NCBI GenBank assembly: GCA_964480635.1
Contig: CAYZQE010000007.1
Span: 1-49,763, forward strand
DNA: 49,763 nt
Reading direction: 5' to 3'
Source of the DNA: CAYZQE01 sp964480635
GTDB taxonomy: Bacteria; Pseudomonadota; Gammaproteobacteria; GCA-001735895
The position numbers were made by a program, and so were the translations under genes. Below, piece by piece: positions 24,241 to 33,093 of this stretch. Each line of letters begins with the position of its first letter. Positions within the stretch are counted from its first letter, which is position 1. The notes beneath the pieces are model-generated. The model did no database searches, was not told the origin of the DNA, and was given only the letters and a program-made list of their open reading frames with translations.

Positions 24241-25782
24241 TTACATATCCTTGAATCCAGAGTAATTAACCCCAGAAAGTTCAGCCATTTCACGCTTCCA
24301 AGTGGCCAAGTCATTTTGGGTAAAATGGCTTAAGTCATTATGGCCGCAAGCTCTCGCCATCACTTGCATTAATTCGACTGACGCATCAAAAAAGTTATGC
24401 AATTGAGTTGACGATTTTTCAATGTTCAAACGTTGACGTAAGTCTTTCTTTTGTGTGGCTATTCCCGCGGGGCAATTATTGGTGTTGCACATTCTAGCGG
24501 CGACGCAGCCAATGGCTTGCATGGCACTGTTTGAAATGGCAATGCCGTCGGCACCTAAGGCTAAGGCTTTTACAAAATCAATGGGGACACGAAGGCCACC
24601 CGTCACTATTAATGTGACACGCCCGCTAGCACCTTGCTTGTCTAAATAACGTCTGGCTCTGGCAAGAGCAGGAATTGTTGGCACGCTAATGTGGTCTCTA
24701 AACATCACCGGCGCAGCACCTGTTCCGCCACCACGGCCATCTAAAATAATGTAATCAGCACTGGCATCTAAGGCAAACTGAATGTCTTGTTCAATGTGGT
24801 TGGCACTGAGTTTAAAACCAATGGGGATTCCACCTGTGATGTCACGAACCCTATCAGCGAAGTTTTTAAAATCTTCAACACTGGATAAGTTTTTAAAAGT
24901 GGGCGGTGAGACGGCTGCTTGGCCTTCGGTGATGCCCCTAACTTTTGCAATTTTACCAATATTTTTGCTACCAGGAAGATGACCGCCTGTTCCCGTTTTT
25001 GCGCCTTGCCCACCTTTAAAGTGAAACGCTTGAACATCTTTAAGGAGTTCTTCTTTATAGCCAAAACCTGCGCTGGCGAGTTCATAAAAATAACGCGAAT
25101 TCGCTTCTTGTTCTTCTGGCAACATGCCACCTTCACCAGAGCAAATACCTGTGCCGGCTAGTTCTGCACCTTTGGCGAGCGATATTTTGGCTTCTTCAGA
25201 TAAAGCGCCAAAACTCATGTCGGAAACAAATAACGGGATTTTTAACACGAGTGGTTTTTTCGCTTCTGGGCCAATAACTAACTCTGTACCTACCGCCACA
25301 TCTTCGAGTAACGGCTTAGTCGCCATTTGCGCCGTCATAATTTGCAAGTCATCCCAATGAGGTAATTCATTTCGCGGCACACCCATCGAGGTCATAGGGC
25401 CGTGATGCCCTAGTTTAGACAAGCCATCGCGTGCGAGTTGATGAATAAACTCTACGGTTGGCTCTTCAGTTGTTGCTGTTGCTTGAGGTGAATTAGATGG
25501 TTTTTGAGTGGTGATGGGGGCTTCTTTACCAATATCATCAGTACTAAAGTTTTTATGCGTGCCATCACAAAATGGGAGGTTGGCGCTTTGTTTACAAGCA
25601 CATAAATAAGCTTCGCCATCATCATCGGCAGTAAAAGCTTTAGGGGTGAACGATGTACCTAAATGTGATCCATCACAAAAAGGTTGGTTTTGAGAGCGAC
25701 CGCAAGTGCAAAAATAATATTCTTCGCCTTTCGTTAAGGTGACTTTCGTGGGTTTGTTATCGGCAATGATTGATAGGCTCAT
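24241..25782 (-). CDS. FMN-binding glutamate-synthase-like protein with two CDGSH iron-sulfur domains
   Basis: A 513-residue protein. Two CDGSH modules lie at the N-terminus: ligands C25, C27, C36 and H40, and C61, C63, C72 and H76, each likely binding a 2Fe-2S cluster. After a linker (about 80-120), residues about 130-500 are a glutamate-synthase FMN barrel: SDMSFGALSEEAK, the GGQGAKTGTGGHLPG loop, and ARMCNTNNCPAGIATQ, a Cys cluster like the 3Fe-4S site of GltB. No amidotransferase domain is present, so it cannot use glutamine directly as GOGAT does. The redox reaction is unknown. A cytochrome b561 gene lies upstream on the same strand, 56 bp away. The downstream terminator is strong. Confidence 0.85.
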   Translation of the reverse strand: MSLSIIADNKPTKVTLTKGEEYYFCTCGRSQNQPFCDGSHLGTSFTPKAFTADDDGEAYLCACKQSANLPFCDGTHKNFSTDDIGKEAPITTQKPSNSPQATATTEEPTVEFIHQLARDGLSKLGHHGPMTSMGVPRNELPHWDDLQIMTAQMATKPLLEDVAVGTELVIGPEAKKPLVLKIPLFVSDMSFGALSEEAKISLAKGAELAGTGICSGEGGMLPEEQEANSRYFYELASAGFGYKEELLKDVQAFHFKGGQGAKTGTGGHLPGSKNIGKIAKVRGITEGQAAVSPPTFKNLSSVEDFKNFADRVRDITGGIPIGFKLSANHIEQDIQFALDASADYIILDGRGGGTGAAPVMFRDHISVPTIPALARARRYLDKQGASGRVTLIVTGGLRVPIDFVKALALGADGIAISNSAMQAIGCVAARMCNTNNCPAGIATQKKDLRQRLNIEKSSTQLHNFFDASVELMQVMARACGHNDLSHFTQNDLATWKREMAELSGVNYSGFKDM

Positions 25783-25838
25783 AGTGATCTCTGTTTAATT
25801 TCAGTTATTATTAAATGCTGATTATGTGTGAAGCGATA

Positions 25839-26387
25839 TTAATTTTTAGACCCAAAGGTCATTTTTTTCAACACATCATCTTTGACAATAAAGTGATGAT
25901 ATAAAGCAGCGCTAATATGACCTAATGCGGCAACAGCTAAAACGATCCAAATAATGCCATGAGCTGTATGAAAGGTTTCTGCTAAGGCTGGGTTTTTGTC
26001 TAGCAACATGGGGAATTCGAACAAACCAAAAAAACTAACAGGAAAACCAGATGCTTGAGACATCATGATGCCCGAAATAGGCTGCGCAAACATAAAAAAG
26101 TAAAGTACCCAATGCATGGCATGAGCCTTGAATATTTGCGATTTTGACATGTCTTCTGGCAGTGATGGTAAGACGTTAATCAATCGCCATAACAAACGTA
26201 AACTGATTAATATGATGATAACGGCACCAAACGATTTATGCATGCCCATGGCTTCTAGTTTTTCAGGGCCTTTTGGCATATCGGCCATAAAATTACCGGC
26301 AATCATTGAAAATGCAAGCATCATAAAAAGAACCCAATGAAAGACTTTAGCGAGGGTTCCAAATTGTTGTGTTGTGTTTTTAAGCAT
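25839..26387 (-). CDS. Cytochrome b561 family protein
   Basis: A di-haem membrane cytochrome of about 182 residues. Four transmembrane helices carry likely haem-ligand histidines (KVFHWVLF near the N-terminus, MHKSFG, MHWVLYFF and FHTAHGIIW). It probably passes electrons from quinol to a periplasmic or cytoplasmic partner. The ATG at 26387, followed by MLKNTTQQFGTLAKVFHW, was chosen over the upstream in-frame start at 26465: it has AAGGT upstream, and family members begin just before the first helix. Same strand as the CDGSH-glutamate synthase fusion, which could be its redox partner (inference). Confidence 0.85.
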   Translation of the reverse strand: MLKNTTQQFGTLAKVFHWVLFMMLAFSMIAGNFMADMPKGPEKLEAMGMHKSFGAVIIILISLRLLWRLINVLPSLPEDMSKSQIFKAHAMHWVLYFFMFAQPISGIMMSQASGFPVSFFGLFEFPMLLDKNPALAETFHTAHGIIWIVLAVAALGHISAALYHHFIVKDDVLKKMTFGSKN

Positions 26388-26559
26388 GTTGATGACCTTA
26401 ATTAGATAATATAGTTTTGATGTGGTCAGTATAATATGTCGAATATTGTTCATAAATAGACTCAATAGAAACTCATTGTTTCCACACGATTAATAATGAG
26501 CGATTACCATCATGGTTAATTGATCTTAAGCGGCATTTATATCATCACCTAAAGTGCAT

Positions 26560-26796
26560 TTATTTTTGATTGATTTGCACTAAATGCTCGCCCAATATTT
26601 TAAACTCGTCTTTAAAGGGGGGTGTTTCTCTCCATGGCAATCCAATACCTCGGTAAGGTTCTTCTTTTAACTTATCAGGAATGAAGCTGATGCCCATATC
26701 ATAGCGAATCTTTTCAATAACTGATGCGAGGCTATTGGTTGAAAAGGCATTAATTAATCTAAAACATATTGCTTTAATGTGGCTATACTTAGTTAT
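26560..26796 (-). pseudogene. C-terminal remnant of a probable LysR-type regulator
   Basis: A minus-strand frame open for 78 codons with no suitable start. The end reads IRYDMGISFIPDKLKEEPYR, then GIGLPWRETPPFKDEFKILG, which resembles the last part of a LysR substrate-binding domain. The DNA-binding half is missing and an in-frame TAG lies upstream at 26797-26799. The neighbouring plus-strand gene starts 20 bp further on, so the missing part was probably deleted. An alternative is a small functional protein of 45 residues starting at an internal ATG, which is less likely. Confidence 0.5.
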
Positions 26797-26816
26797 CTAT
26801 TAATAAATCACCTTTC

Positions 26817-28673
26817 ATGACGGACTTCCGCATTCAAATTAAAAGCTTGACTGAAAATGTTGGTTATCAAAATCAATTGCTCAGTCTTCAAAATCAAATT
26901 TTGGGTGATTTTGTGCAATGGAAAAAAAGCAGCCAAAAAATTTTAGATGAGCTTTGCCTGAGTGCAGAACAACTAGTGCCTGGTGCATTCGCATCTGTTA
27001 TGTTGTTAGATAAAAAGAATGAATCGCTTTCTGTTGGTTCTGCCCCTTCGGTTCCTCAGTCAGTCATAGATGGCTTATCAAACTTAAAGCCATCGCCTAA
27101 TAATGGTTCATGTGCTCATGCGGTTTATTCGGGTAAACCGACGTTTGTTAATAATACAAATACGTCACCGACATGGGAAAATATTCGAATTATTGCAGAT
27201 GATTATGGCATTAAAGGCTGTTGGTCATTCCCTGTATTTGATGCCGATTCTAAAGCGATAGGTTCTTTTGCACTAAGTAGCATGGAACATCGTTTGCCCG
27301 ATGGTTTTCAGCAAATATTGTTAAGTGTTTGCGCTAATTTAGTCGCTTTAATCTGCCAGCGTGAAAGCCATAAAGAAAAGCTTTGGCATTTGGCAAATCA
27401 TGATGCTTTAACTGGGCTTCCTAATCGCATGTTTCTTGATACTCAGCTAGAACATGCTATTAAAAATGCTAAACGAAATAATAACCGCATTGCGCTTATG
27501 TTTTTTGATTTGGATAATTTTAAAGATATTAATGATAGCTTTGGCCATGATTTTGGTGATTTAGTGTTGTTGAAATCGATGGAACTGATTAAAAGTTGTT
27601 TAAGAGATGGCGATTTAGTCACTCGACATGGCGGTGATGAATTTTTAATATTATTAGAAAATATATCAGATCAAGTCGCTGTTGATGTAATAGCGCATAA
27701 CGTATTAGGTGTTTTTAACGATCAATTGCTTATTAATAATCAAAAAATTACGGTGAGTTTTAGTATAGGTATAAGTTTTTATCCAGATGATGCGATGGAT
27801 GCAAAGCAGTTGTTAAAGCAAGCCGATATTGCCATGTATCAAGCGAAGAGCAAAGGCAAAAATGGTATGCAATATTTTGAAGCCAAGCTGGCTGAAAAAA
27901 TTGAGCACAAAATGCAAGTAGAGCAAGAAATTCGTGAAGGGATGCTAGCTGAGGAATTTGAACTGTATTATCAGCCTCAGTATGTTCGTGACACAGATAA
28001 ATTGGATTCGGTAGAAGTGTTAGTGCGTTGGAATCATCCAAAAAAAGGGCTGCTATCACCGGTTTCATTTTTGCCAATAGCAGAGCAATCTGGCTTGATT
28101 CGAGAAATTAGTATCTATGTATTTAAAAGGGCTTGCCAGCAAGGGGCTGAATGGGTAAGGCAGGGCTATGAGATCCCCAGAATTGCGGTTAATTTTTCGA
28201 CGGCACAACTGACGGAATGTTGCGCCGAAAGATTAGACTCTCTACTTGAAAAGATGGGTTTTCCAGCAGAAAAAATGGAAATAGAAATCACTGAAACTTT
28301 GGTGATGAACCGAGGCAAGGCAGGCATAGATGAGCTGAAAAAAATGCGTTCTTTGGGCGTTACCTTAGCCTTAGATGATTTCGGCACGGGCTATTCTTCG
28401 TTAAGCCAGTTAAAAAACTTACCCATACATAAATTAAAGATTGATAGATCATTTGTTAAAGGTTTAGAAGAGAGCTCTGATGACCGCGTTATTGCTAAAA
28501 CCATTATTGATATGGGTAAAAACATGGGTATGAAAATAGTCGCGGAAGGCGTCGAAACGGCTGGCCAACAACAGTTTTTATTGGCTAATGGTTGTGATTT
28601 TATTCAAGGTTATTATCGACATTACCCAGTGACAAAAACTGAGATTGAAAAGTTATTTAAAAAATCTAATTAA
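26817..28673 (+). CDS. GAF-GGDEF-EAL protein (c-di-GMP turnover)
   Basis: A 618-residue cytoplasmic protein. The GAF domain is at about 20-185 (SCAHAVYSGKPTFVNN, CWSFPVFD). The GGDEF domain (about 195-355) has an intact RHGGDEF loop, so cyclase activity is possible. The EAL domain (about 370-615) has the first motif as EVLVRW rather than EALLRW, with ITETLVMN, DDFGTGYSSL, KIDRSFVKGL and AEGVET conserved. The main phosphodiesterase residues look intact despite the A-to-V change. No membrane segment is seen. Its stop overlaps the convergent panC end by eight bases. GAF input suggests control by a small ligand. Confidence 0.92.
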   Translation: MTDFRIQIKSLTENVGYQNQLLSLQNQILGDFVQWKKSSQKILDELCLSAEQLVPGAFASVMLLDKKNESLSVGSAPSVPQSVIDGLSNLKPSPNNGSCAHAVYSGKPTFVNNTNTSPTWENIRIIADDYGIKGCWSFPVFDADSKAIGSFALSSMEHRLPDGFQQILLSVCANLVALICQRESHKEKLWHLANHDALTGLPNRMFLDTQLEHAIKNAKRNNNRIALMFFDLDNFKDINDSFGHDFGDLVLLKSMELIKSCLRDGDLVTRHGGDEFLILLENISDQVAVDVIAHNVLGVFNDQLLINNQKITVSFSIGISFYPDDAMDAKQLLKQADIAMYQAKSKGKNGMQYFEAKLAEKIEHKMQVEQEIREGMLAEEFELYYQPQYVRDTDKLDSVEVLVRWNHPKKGLLSPVSFLPIAEQSGLIREISIYVFKRACQQGAEWVRQGYEIPRIAVNFSTAQLTECCAERLDSLLEKMGFPAEKMEIEITETLVMNRGKAGIDELKKMRSLGVTLALDDFGTGYSSLSQLKNLPIHKLKIDRSFVKGLEESSDDRVIAKTIIDMGKNMGMKIVAEGVETAGQQQFLLANGCDFIQGYYRHYPVTKTEIEKLFKKSN

Positions 28674-29496
28674 TTTCAATATTATCTAATAAACGTGTGT
28701 CGCCAAGTCGCACTGTAGAAATCAAAACAACATGGTGAGTGTCGTTAGTTGGTGCTAAGGTCTGTTGTTTTCTAAGTTCTAAATAATCGATTGTAAAGCC
28801 CATTTCTAACAGTTCTTTTTTAGCGTTATCAAGAGCAAGGTGGGGAGTCATTAGCTGGATAGATTGAGCGCATTTAAGGAGTGATTGTTGAAAGGCAGGG
28901 GCTAATTGACGTTGTTCAGAAGAAAGGTATTGATTGCGTGAACTCATGGCTAAGCCATCCTTTTCTCGCATGGTGCGGCAGCCAATAATCTGAATGTCTA
29001 GGTTTAAGTCGAAGACCATTTTTTTAATCATTAACCATTGCTGATAATCTTTTTTTCCAAAACAAGCAATGTCCGGTTGAATTAAATTAAAGAGTTTAGT
29101 GACTATCGTGGCGACACCGTCAAGGTGTCCTTCTCTAACGTCACCTTCAAGCCCTTCACCTAATTTGGGCACTGAGACTAGTGTGGTGTCACTAGTGCCA
29201 ATGATGGTGGCGCTATCAGGTATAAACACATAATCACAGCGGTGTTCTTTTAAAAACTTTAAGTCATTTTTAAGGGTGCGAGGATAGGCATCTAAATCTT
29301 CGTTCTCACCAAACTGTAATGGATTGACGAAAATACTGGAGAAAACGGTGTCAGACAGTTCATGGGCTTTATCAATTAATGATAAGTGCCCTGAATGTAA
29401 ATTACCCATTGTCGGCACAAAACCAATGGTTTTGTTATCGCGTTTGAGTTGTTTGATAATTTGTTTTAAATGATCAATGCTTTTTATTTCTTGCAT
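28666..29496 (-). CDS. panC: Pantothenate synthetase
   Basis: Joins pantoate and beta-alanine with ATP to make pantothenate. The 276-residue length is normal. The nucleotide-binding VPTMGNLHSGHLSLI (HIGH-like) lies at about residues 26-40, followed by GKKDYQQWLMIKKMV and the KMSKS-like REKDGLAMSSRNQYLS at about 180-195. It starts directly after the panB stop, so the two are translated from one mRNA. The order pcnB-folK-panB-panC is the classic gammaproteobacterial arrangement. No panD is in the window. Confidence 0.97.
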   Translation of the reverse strand: MQEIKSIDHLKQIIKQLKRDNKTIGFVPTMGNLHSGHLSLIDKAHELSDTVFSSIFVNPLQFGENEDLDAYPRTLKNDLKFLKEHRCDYVFIPDSATIIGTSDTTLVSVPKLGEGLEGDVREGHLDGVATIVTKLFNLIQPDIACFGKKDYQQWLMIKKMVFDLNLDIQIIGCRTMREKDGLAMSSRNQYLSSEQRQLAPAFQQSLLKCAQSIQLMTPHLALDNAKKELLEMGFTIDYLELRKQQTLAPTNDTHHVVLISTVRLGDTRLLDNIEIN

Positions 29497-30312
29497 TTAA
29501 AAACTGTGTTCTTGGGTTGGAAATGACTTGTTTTTAACGGCTTCAACATAAGCTTTAATGGCTTTTTCAATGCTGCCAGATTCACTTAAAAAATCTTTTG
29601 TAAATTTAGGGGTGTACCCTTGTGTTATGCCCAGCATATCTTGTAACACTAATACTTGCGCGTCACATTGGTTGCCCGCACCGATGCCAATAACAGGGAT
29701 ATCCAGTGCTTGAGTTATGTCTCCAGCAAGCTCGCTAGGCACACATTCAAGTAATAAAATATCGGCACCTGCTTGTTGCATGTTTTTAGCTTGCTCAAGC
29801 ATGGCTTTGGCATCGTCAGTGTTTTTACCTTGTACCTTATAACCACCCATTTTAGTGACATTTTGTGGCTGCAAACCCAAATGCGCACAACTGGCAATTG
29901 AATGCTGAGTTAATAGCTCTATGTTTTTTAATTGTGCAGATCCGCCCTCTAATTTAATGATTTGTGCATCAGATTGTTTGATAATGGTACAGGCATTATC
30001 CAAGGTTTGTTGTGCAGAGTTTAAGCTGCCAAATGGCATATCGACCATTAATAACGAATGCTTAAGACCTTTATTAACCGCTTTAGCATGATAAGCCATA
30101 TCTTCGACACTCACGGTTAACGTGCTGTTATGACCTTGAATAACCATGCCTAATGAATCACCCACCAAGACAACTTCAACGCCACACTTTTCTAACAGGC
30201 ATGAAAAGCTGTAATCATAAGCCGTTAAACAAACGAATTTTTCACCGCGTTTTTTATATTCTTTAAGTAATGGCAGGGTGATGTTTTTATTGATTGGTTT
30301 GGCAGAATACAT
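29497..30312 (-). CDS. panB: 3-methyl-2-oxobutanoate hydroxymethyltransferase
   Basis: Makes ketopantoate from 2-oxoisovalerate and methylene-tetrahydrofolate. The 271-residue length is standard. Motifs include CLTAYDYSFSCLLEKCGVE, the metal-binding LVGDSLGMVIQGH at about residue 50, KLEGG and the catalytic-glutamate region VPSELA. It precedes panC with no gap, and folK lies 50 bp upstream. The linkage to folate and CoA synthesis fits its substrates. Confidence 0.97.
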   Translation of the reverse strand: MYSAKPINKNITLPLLKEYKKRGEKFVCLTAYDYSFSCLLEKCGVEVVLVGDSLGMVIQGHNSTLTVSVEDMAYHAKAVNKGLKHSLLMVDMPFGSLNSAQQTLDNACTIIKQSDAQIIKLEGGSAQLKNIELLTQHSIASCAHLGLQPQNVTKMGGYKVQGKNTDDAKAMLEQAKNMQQAGADILLLECVPSELAGDITQALDIPVIGIGAGNQCDAQVLVLQDMLGITQGYTPKFTKDFLSESGSIEKAIKAYVEAVKNKSFPTQEHSF

Positions 30313-30362
30313 AGTTATAGGGTGATTAATAATTTAGTAATTAAATGACGCATGATGACAGC

Positions 30363-30857
30363 TTAATCGTCTAGTTTGTACAGATCAAATTTAGGCGCAT
30401 TATTAATTAAATAGGTCAGGCTGCCAAGGCCCGATATGTAGAGCTCACCACTAATATCAAATAGTGGTTTTAACACAAACAATCTGTTTTGCATTTCAGC
30501 ATGAGGGATAACTAAATGTGAATCATTATGACGCTCATTGCCAAAAAGTATAATATCTAAGTCCAGTGTTCTTGGTCCCCACTTTAAGGCGTCGTCACGT
30601 TGACGGTAAAATGCCGATTCAATGGCTTGAAGCTCTAGCAGTAATTCATGTGGTTTTAATGACGTTTTGATTCGAGCGACGGCATTAATATAGCGCTCTT
30701 GCTGAATGTCACTCATAGGCTCTGATGAATAAAGAGCCGAGGCTTTAATTAATGCTGTATTGGGTAATTGACCCAGTAAAATAATCGCTTCTTTGACAAA
30801 ACTAATAGAGTCGCCAAGGTTACTTCCTAGCCCTATATAACAACTTGGATGGTTCAC
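30363..30857 (-). CDS. folK: 2-amino-4-hydroxy-6-hydroxymethyldihydropteridine pyrophosphokinase
   Basis: A 164-residue HPPK of folate synthesis, transferring pyrophosphate from ATP to hydroxymethyl-dihydropterin. The start CYIGLGSNLGDS and the signature WGPRTLDLDIILFG (about residues 92-105, with the metal-binding Asp pair) are intact. Its ATG overlaps the end of pcnB by four bases. The spacing shows the usual pcnB-folK translational coupling. Confidence 0.96.
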   Translation of the reverse strand: MNHPSCYIGLGSNLGDSISFVKEAIILLGQLPNTALIKASALYSSEPMSDIQQERYINAVARIKTSLKPHELLLELQAIESAFYRQRDDALKWGPRTLDLDIILFGNERHNDSHLVIPHAEMQNRLFVLKPLFDISGELYISGLGSLTYLINNAPKFDLYKLDD

Positions 30858-32164
30858 GTGTTTTTAGGTTTACGTCTAGGGCGAGATTTTTTGGCAAAAC
30901 GATTAACACGCTCGGGCGCTTCATGGTGCTTTTGATATTCGGTCCACCATTCGCAAGTTTTTGTTGATGCCAAGGATACTTGACTAGCTATGCATAAAAA
31001 ATCATAAGCAGCTCTAAAAGTGGGGTGGCTAAATAAACGGTCAGGTTGTTTGCCGTTGATACGTAAAAAACGAGCTTGTAACAACCATATCTCTTTACTC
31101 ACTTGCGAAAAGCGACGAGGAATAGAGGTAATTTGTACTTGTTCGACAAAAAGCTCGGCAGCTGCTTTTTGTAAAACAGGTAAGCCTTTAAATTCTTTGG
31201 TTTCAAGTTGTTTGGCTTTTATTAATACACTAGGCCATAAAAATACAGCAAAAATGAATGCAGGTGACGCTTTTAACCCCGTATTAATACGCTCATCAGT
31301 GTTGTACAAAGCGCGGTCAAAAAAATCGAGCATTTTTTCATCGGGTTCATTTTTCAAATATTCATCTGTGACAGGAAGCAGATATTGCAACAAATTATAA
31401 TGGCGTAATAGTTCGAATGATCTAACGGCATGACCAGAGTGAAATAATTTTAACAATTCTTCAAATAAACGAGCAGCGGGAATGTTTTTTAATAGATGGC
31501 CTTGTTCAAAAATACAGCGCGCGGCATTTTCTTCAATAATAAAGTCTAGTTTAGCTGCAAAACGAATAGCGCGTAACATTCGTACAGGGTCTTCTTTATA
31601 GCGCGTTTCGGGATCACCGATTAAACGCATAATTTTATTGTCTAAGTCTTTAATGCCTTGGGCATAGTCTAAAACAGCAAAATCTTTAATATCATAATAA
31701 AGGGCATTAACAGTGAAATCGCGTCTAATGGCATCATCTTCGATAGAGCCAAAGTTGTTGTCCCTGAGTATTTGCCCTTCATCATTCAGTTCATCATCAT
31801 TTTTTTCGGCATTACTGCGAAAGGTGGCCACTTCAATAATTTCGCGTCCATAGCGAATATGCACAATCTGAAAGCGTCGACCGATAATGCGACTGTTACG
31901 AAATAATTCATTGATTTGTTTTGGCGTAGCGTCAGTCGTAACATCGAAGTCTTTAGGTGTTTTCCCCAATAATACATCGCGCACAGCACCACCCACTAAA
32001 CAAGCGCGAAAGCCGGCTTTCGATAGTTTATAAAGTACTTTGATAGCAGCTTCTGAGAGTGCTTTTCGGCTAACGCAGTGTTGGCTACGAGAGACGATGT
32101 TGGGTTGTTGTTCGGTTGAGCTCAAAAGGGTTATTGACCTAATAAATGTAATGATATTAATCAT
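30854..32164 (-). CDS. pcnB: Poly(A) polymerase I
   Basis: A 436-residue RNA polyadenylating enzyme of the class II nucleotidyltransferase family, acting in RNA decay. The catalytic part has LVGGAVRDVLLGKTPKDFDV (about residues 57-76), with the DxD metal motif, and the RRFQIVHI region. The RNA-binding middle has RDFTVNALYY and the MLRAIRFAAKLDF segment typical of PcnB rather than of tRNA CCA transferase. The C-terminal tail is strongly basic (KKSRPRRKPK), as in the E. coli protein. The start may lie slightly downstream, since the first 25 residues are poorly conserved in this family. Confidence 0.93.
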   Translation of the reverse strand: MINIITFIRSITLLSSTEQQPNIVSRSQHCVSRKALSEAAIKVLYKLSKAGFRACLVGGAVRDVLLGKTPKDFDVTTDATPKQINELFRNSRIIGRRFQIVHIRYGREIIEVATFRSNAEKNDDELNDEGQILRDNNFGSIEDDAIRRDFTVNALYYDIKDFAVLDYAQGIKDLDNKIMRLIGDPETRYKEDPVRMLRAIRFAAKLDFIIEENAARCIFEQGHLLKNIPAARLFEELLKLFHSGHAVRSFELLRHYNLLQYLLPVTDEYLKNEPDEKMLDFFDRALYNTDERINTGLKASPAFIFAVFLWPSVLIKAKQLETKEFKGLPVLQKAAAELFVEQVQITSIPRRFSQVSKEIWLLQARFLRINGKQPDRLFSHPTFRAAYDFLCIASQVSLASTKTCEWWTEYQKHHEAPERVNRFAKKSRPRRKPKNT

Positions 32165-32221
32165 ATCAGTTTAACTCTTAATGGTTATGATTATTTTTAG
32201 GGTGAGCAGCTGCATTAATGT

Positions 32222-33037
32222 TTATTGAATGGTGACTTTATAGCCTGCAAATTTGCGAATATTAATCACGCCAGTATCAAGGATTAAATATTGCCCTTTA
32301 ATCGCGTGGAGTACTCCGCTCACATGATCTGTTTTGTCTAAATTAAACGATGTGATTTTGGTGGGGAACTCTATTGATGGAAATTCAATATCATAAACTT
32401 TGGGCTCTTTAATAAGCTCTTCAGTCGTGGCTAAAATATCAGCATCAATATTAGGTTTTATTTGTGGCCACAGTTCTAAAAACACGGCTTCTAAATCTTG
32501 GTCGCTATAGTCGTCTTTTAGCATGGTGCGCCAATTTGTTTTGTCGTTCATAAACGGCTTAAAAGCAGTTTCAATAATGCCCGAATGAAAGCGATTAGCA
32601 ACGCGTAAAACGGGTAGGGCTTGTCTGGCTCCTTGGTCTATCCAGCGGGTAGGGACTTGGGTTTGACGGGTGATGCCAACCTTTATTCCCGACGTATTAG
32701 AAAAGTAAATAATGTGGGGGGCAAAGCAAAACTCATCAGCCCAGTCATTATCGCGACAGGTACCTTCGTGGTGATGGCATTTTTCAGGTGAAACGATACA
32801 AATATCACATTGCGGCAATGCTTTAAAGCAAGGGTAACAAAAGCCTTGGTTAAAGCTTTTGTTAATTTTTCGGCTACAATGAACGCATTCGATGTGTTGA
32901 TGGTACTGAATGCTAATCGGTTTGCCGACCCAATCATTCAGTTTAATGGTGTCGTCGCCAAGCTGTAAAAAATATCCAACAGGTTGGGTCAGCTCGGTAT
33001 TCATTTTGTGTAAAAAACCAGTGTAGTTTTGGCTCAT
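32222..33037 (-). CDS. DUF2797 family protein
   Basis: A 271-residue cytoplasmic protein of unknown function. The N-terminal third holds a Cys/His-rich cluster (CVHCSRKINKSF, CYPCF, CDIC, CHHHEGTC), probably zinc binding. It is followed by HIIYFSNTSGIKVGITRQ and VPTRWIDQGA, the hallmark of DUF2797. That core loosely resembles GIY-YIG-type endonuclease folds, but catalysis is unproven. It lies 56 bp downstream of tpm on the same strand. The short spacer contains a trace of the repeat family seen at 40.3 kb. Confidence 0.8.
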   Translation of the reverse strand: MSQNYTGFLHKMNTELTQPVGYFLQLGDDTIKLNDWVGKPISIQYHQHIECVHCSRKINKSFNQGFCYPCFKALPQCDICIVSPEKCHHHEGTCRDNDWADEFCFAPHIIYFSNTSGIKVGITRQTQVPTRWIDQGARQALPVLRVANRFHSGIIETAFKPFMNDKTNWRTMLKDDYSDQDLEAVFLELWPQIKPNIDADILATTEELIKEPKVYDIEFPSIEFPTKITSFNLDKTDHVSGVLHAIKGQYLILDTGVINIRKFAGYKVTIQ

Positions 33038-33044
33038 AAATGTC

Positions 33045-33070
33045 TCTTTATATTCTCTATCTGAGGGTTT
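33045..33070. repeat. Trace of the CTCAGATAG terminal-repeat family
   Basis: On the minus strand, AACCCTCAGATAGAGAATAT in the tpm-DUF2797 spacer closely matches the ends of the element at 40314-40469. Only one end is present, so it is a fragment, a solo repeat or chance similarity. Confidence 0.4.
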
Positions 33071-33093
33071 GGTATAAGGCTGCTAGCCGATGA

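Noticed and set aside
24768..25136. Minus-strand 122-codon frame
   Set aside because: Alternative frame inside the CDGSH-glutamate synthase gene, with low-complexity Lys-rich translation.
31020..31400. Plus-strand 126-codon frame
   Set aside because: It lies entirely antisense inside pcnB, which has full-length family signatures.
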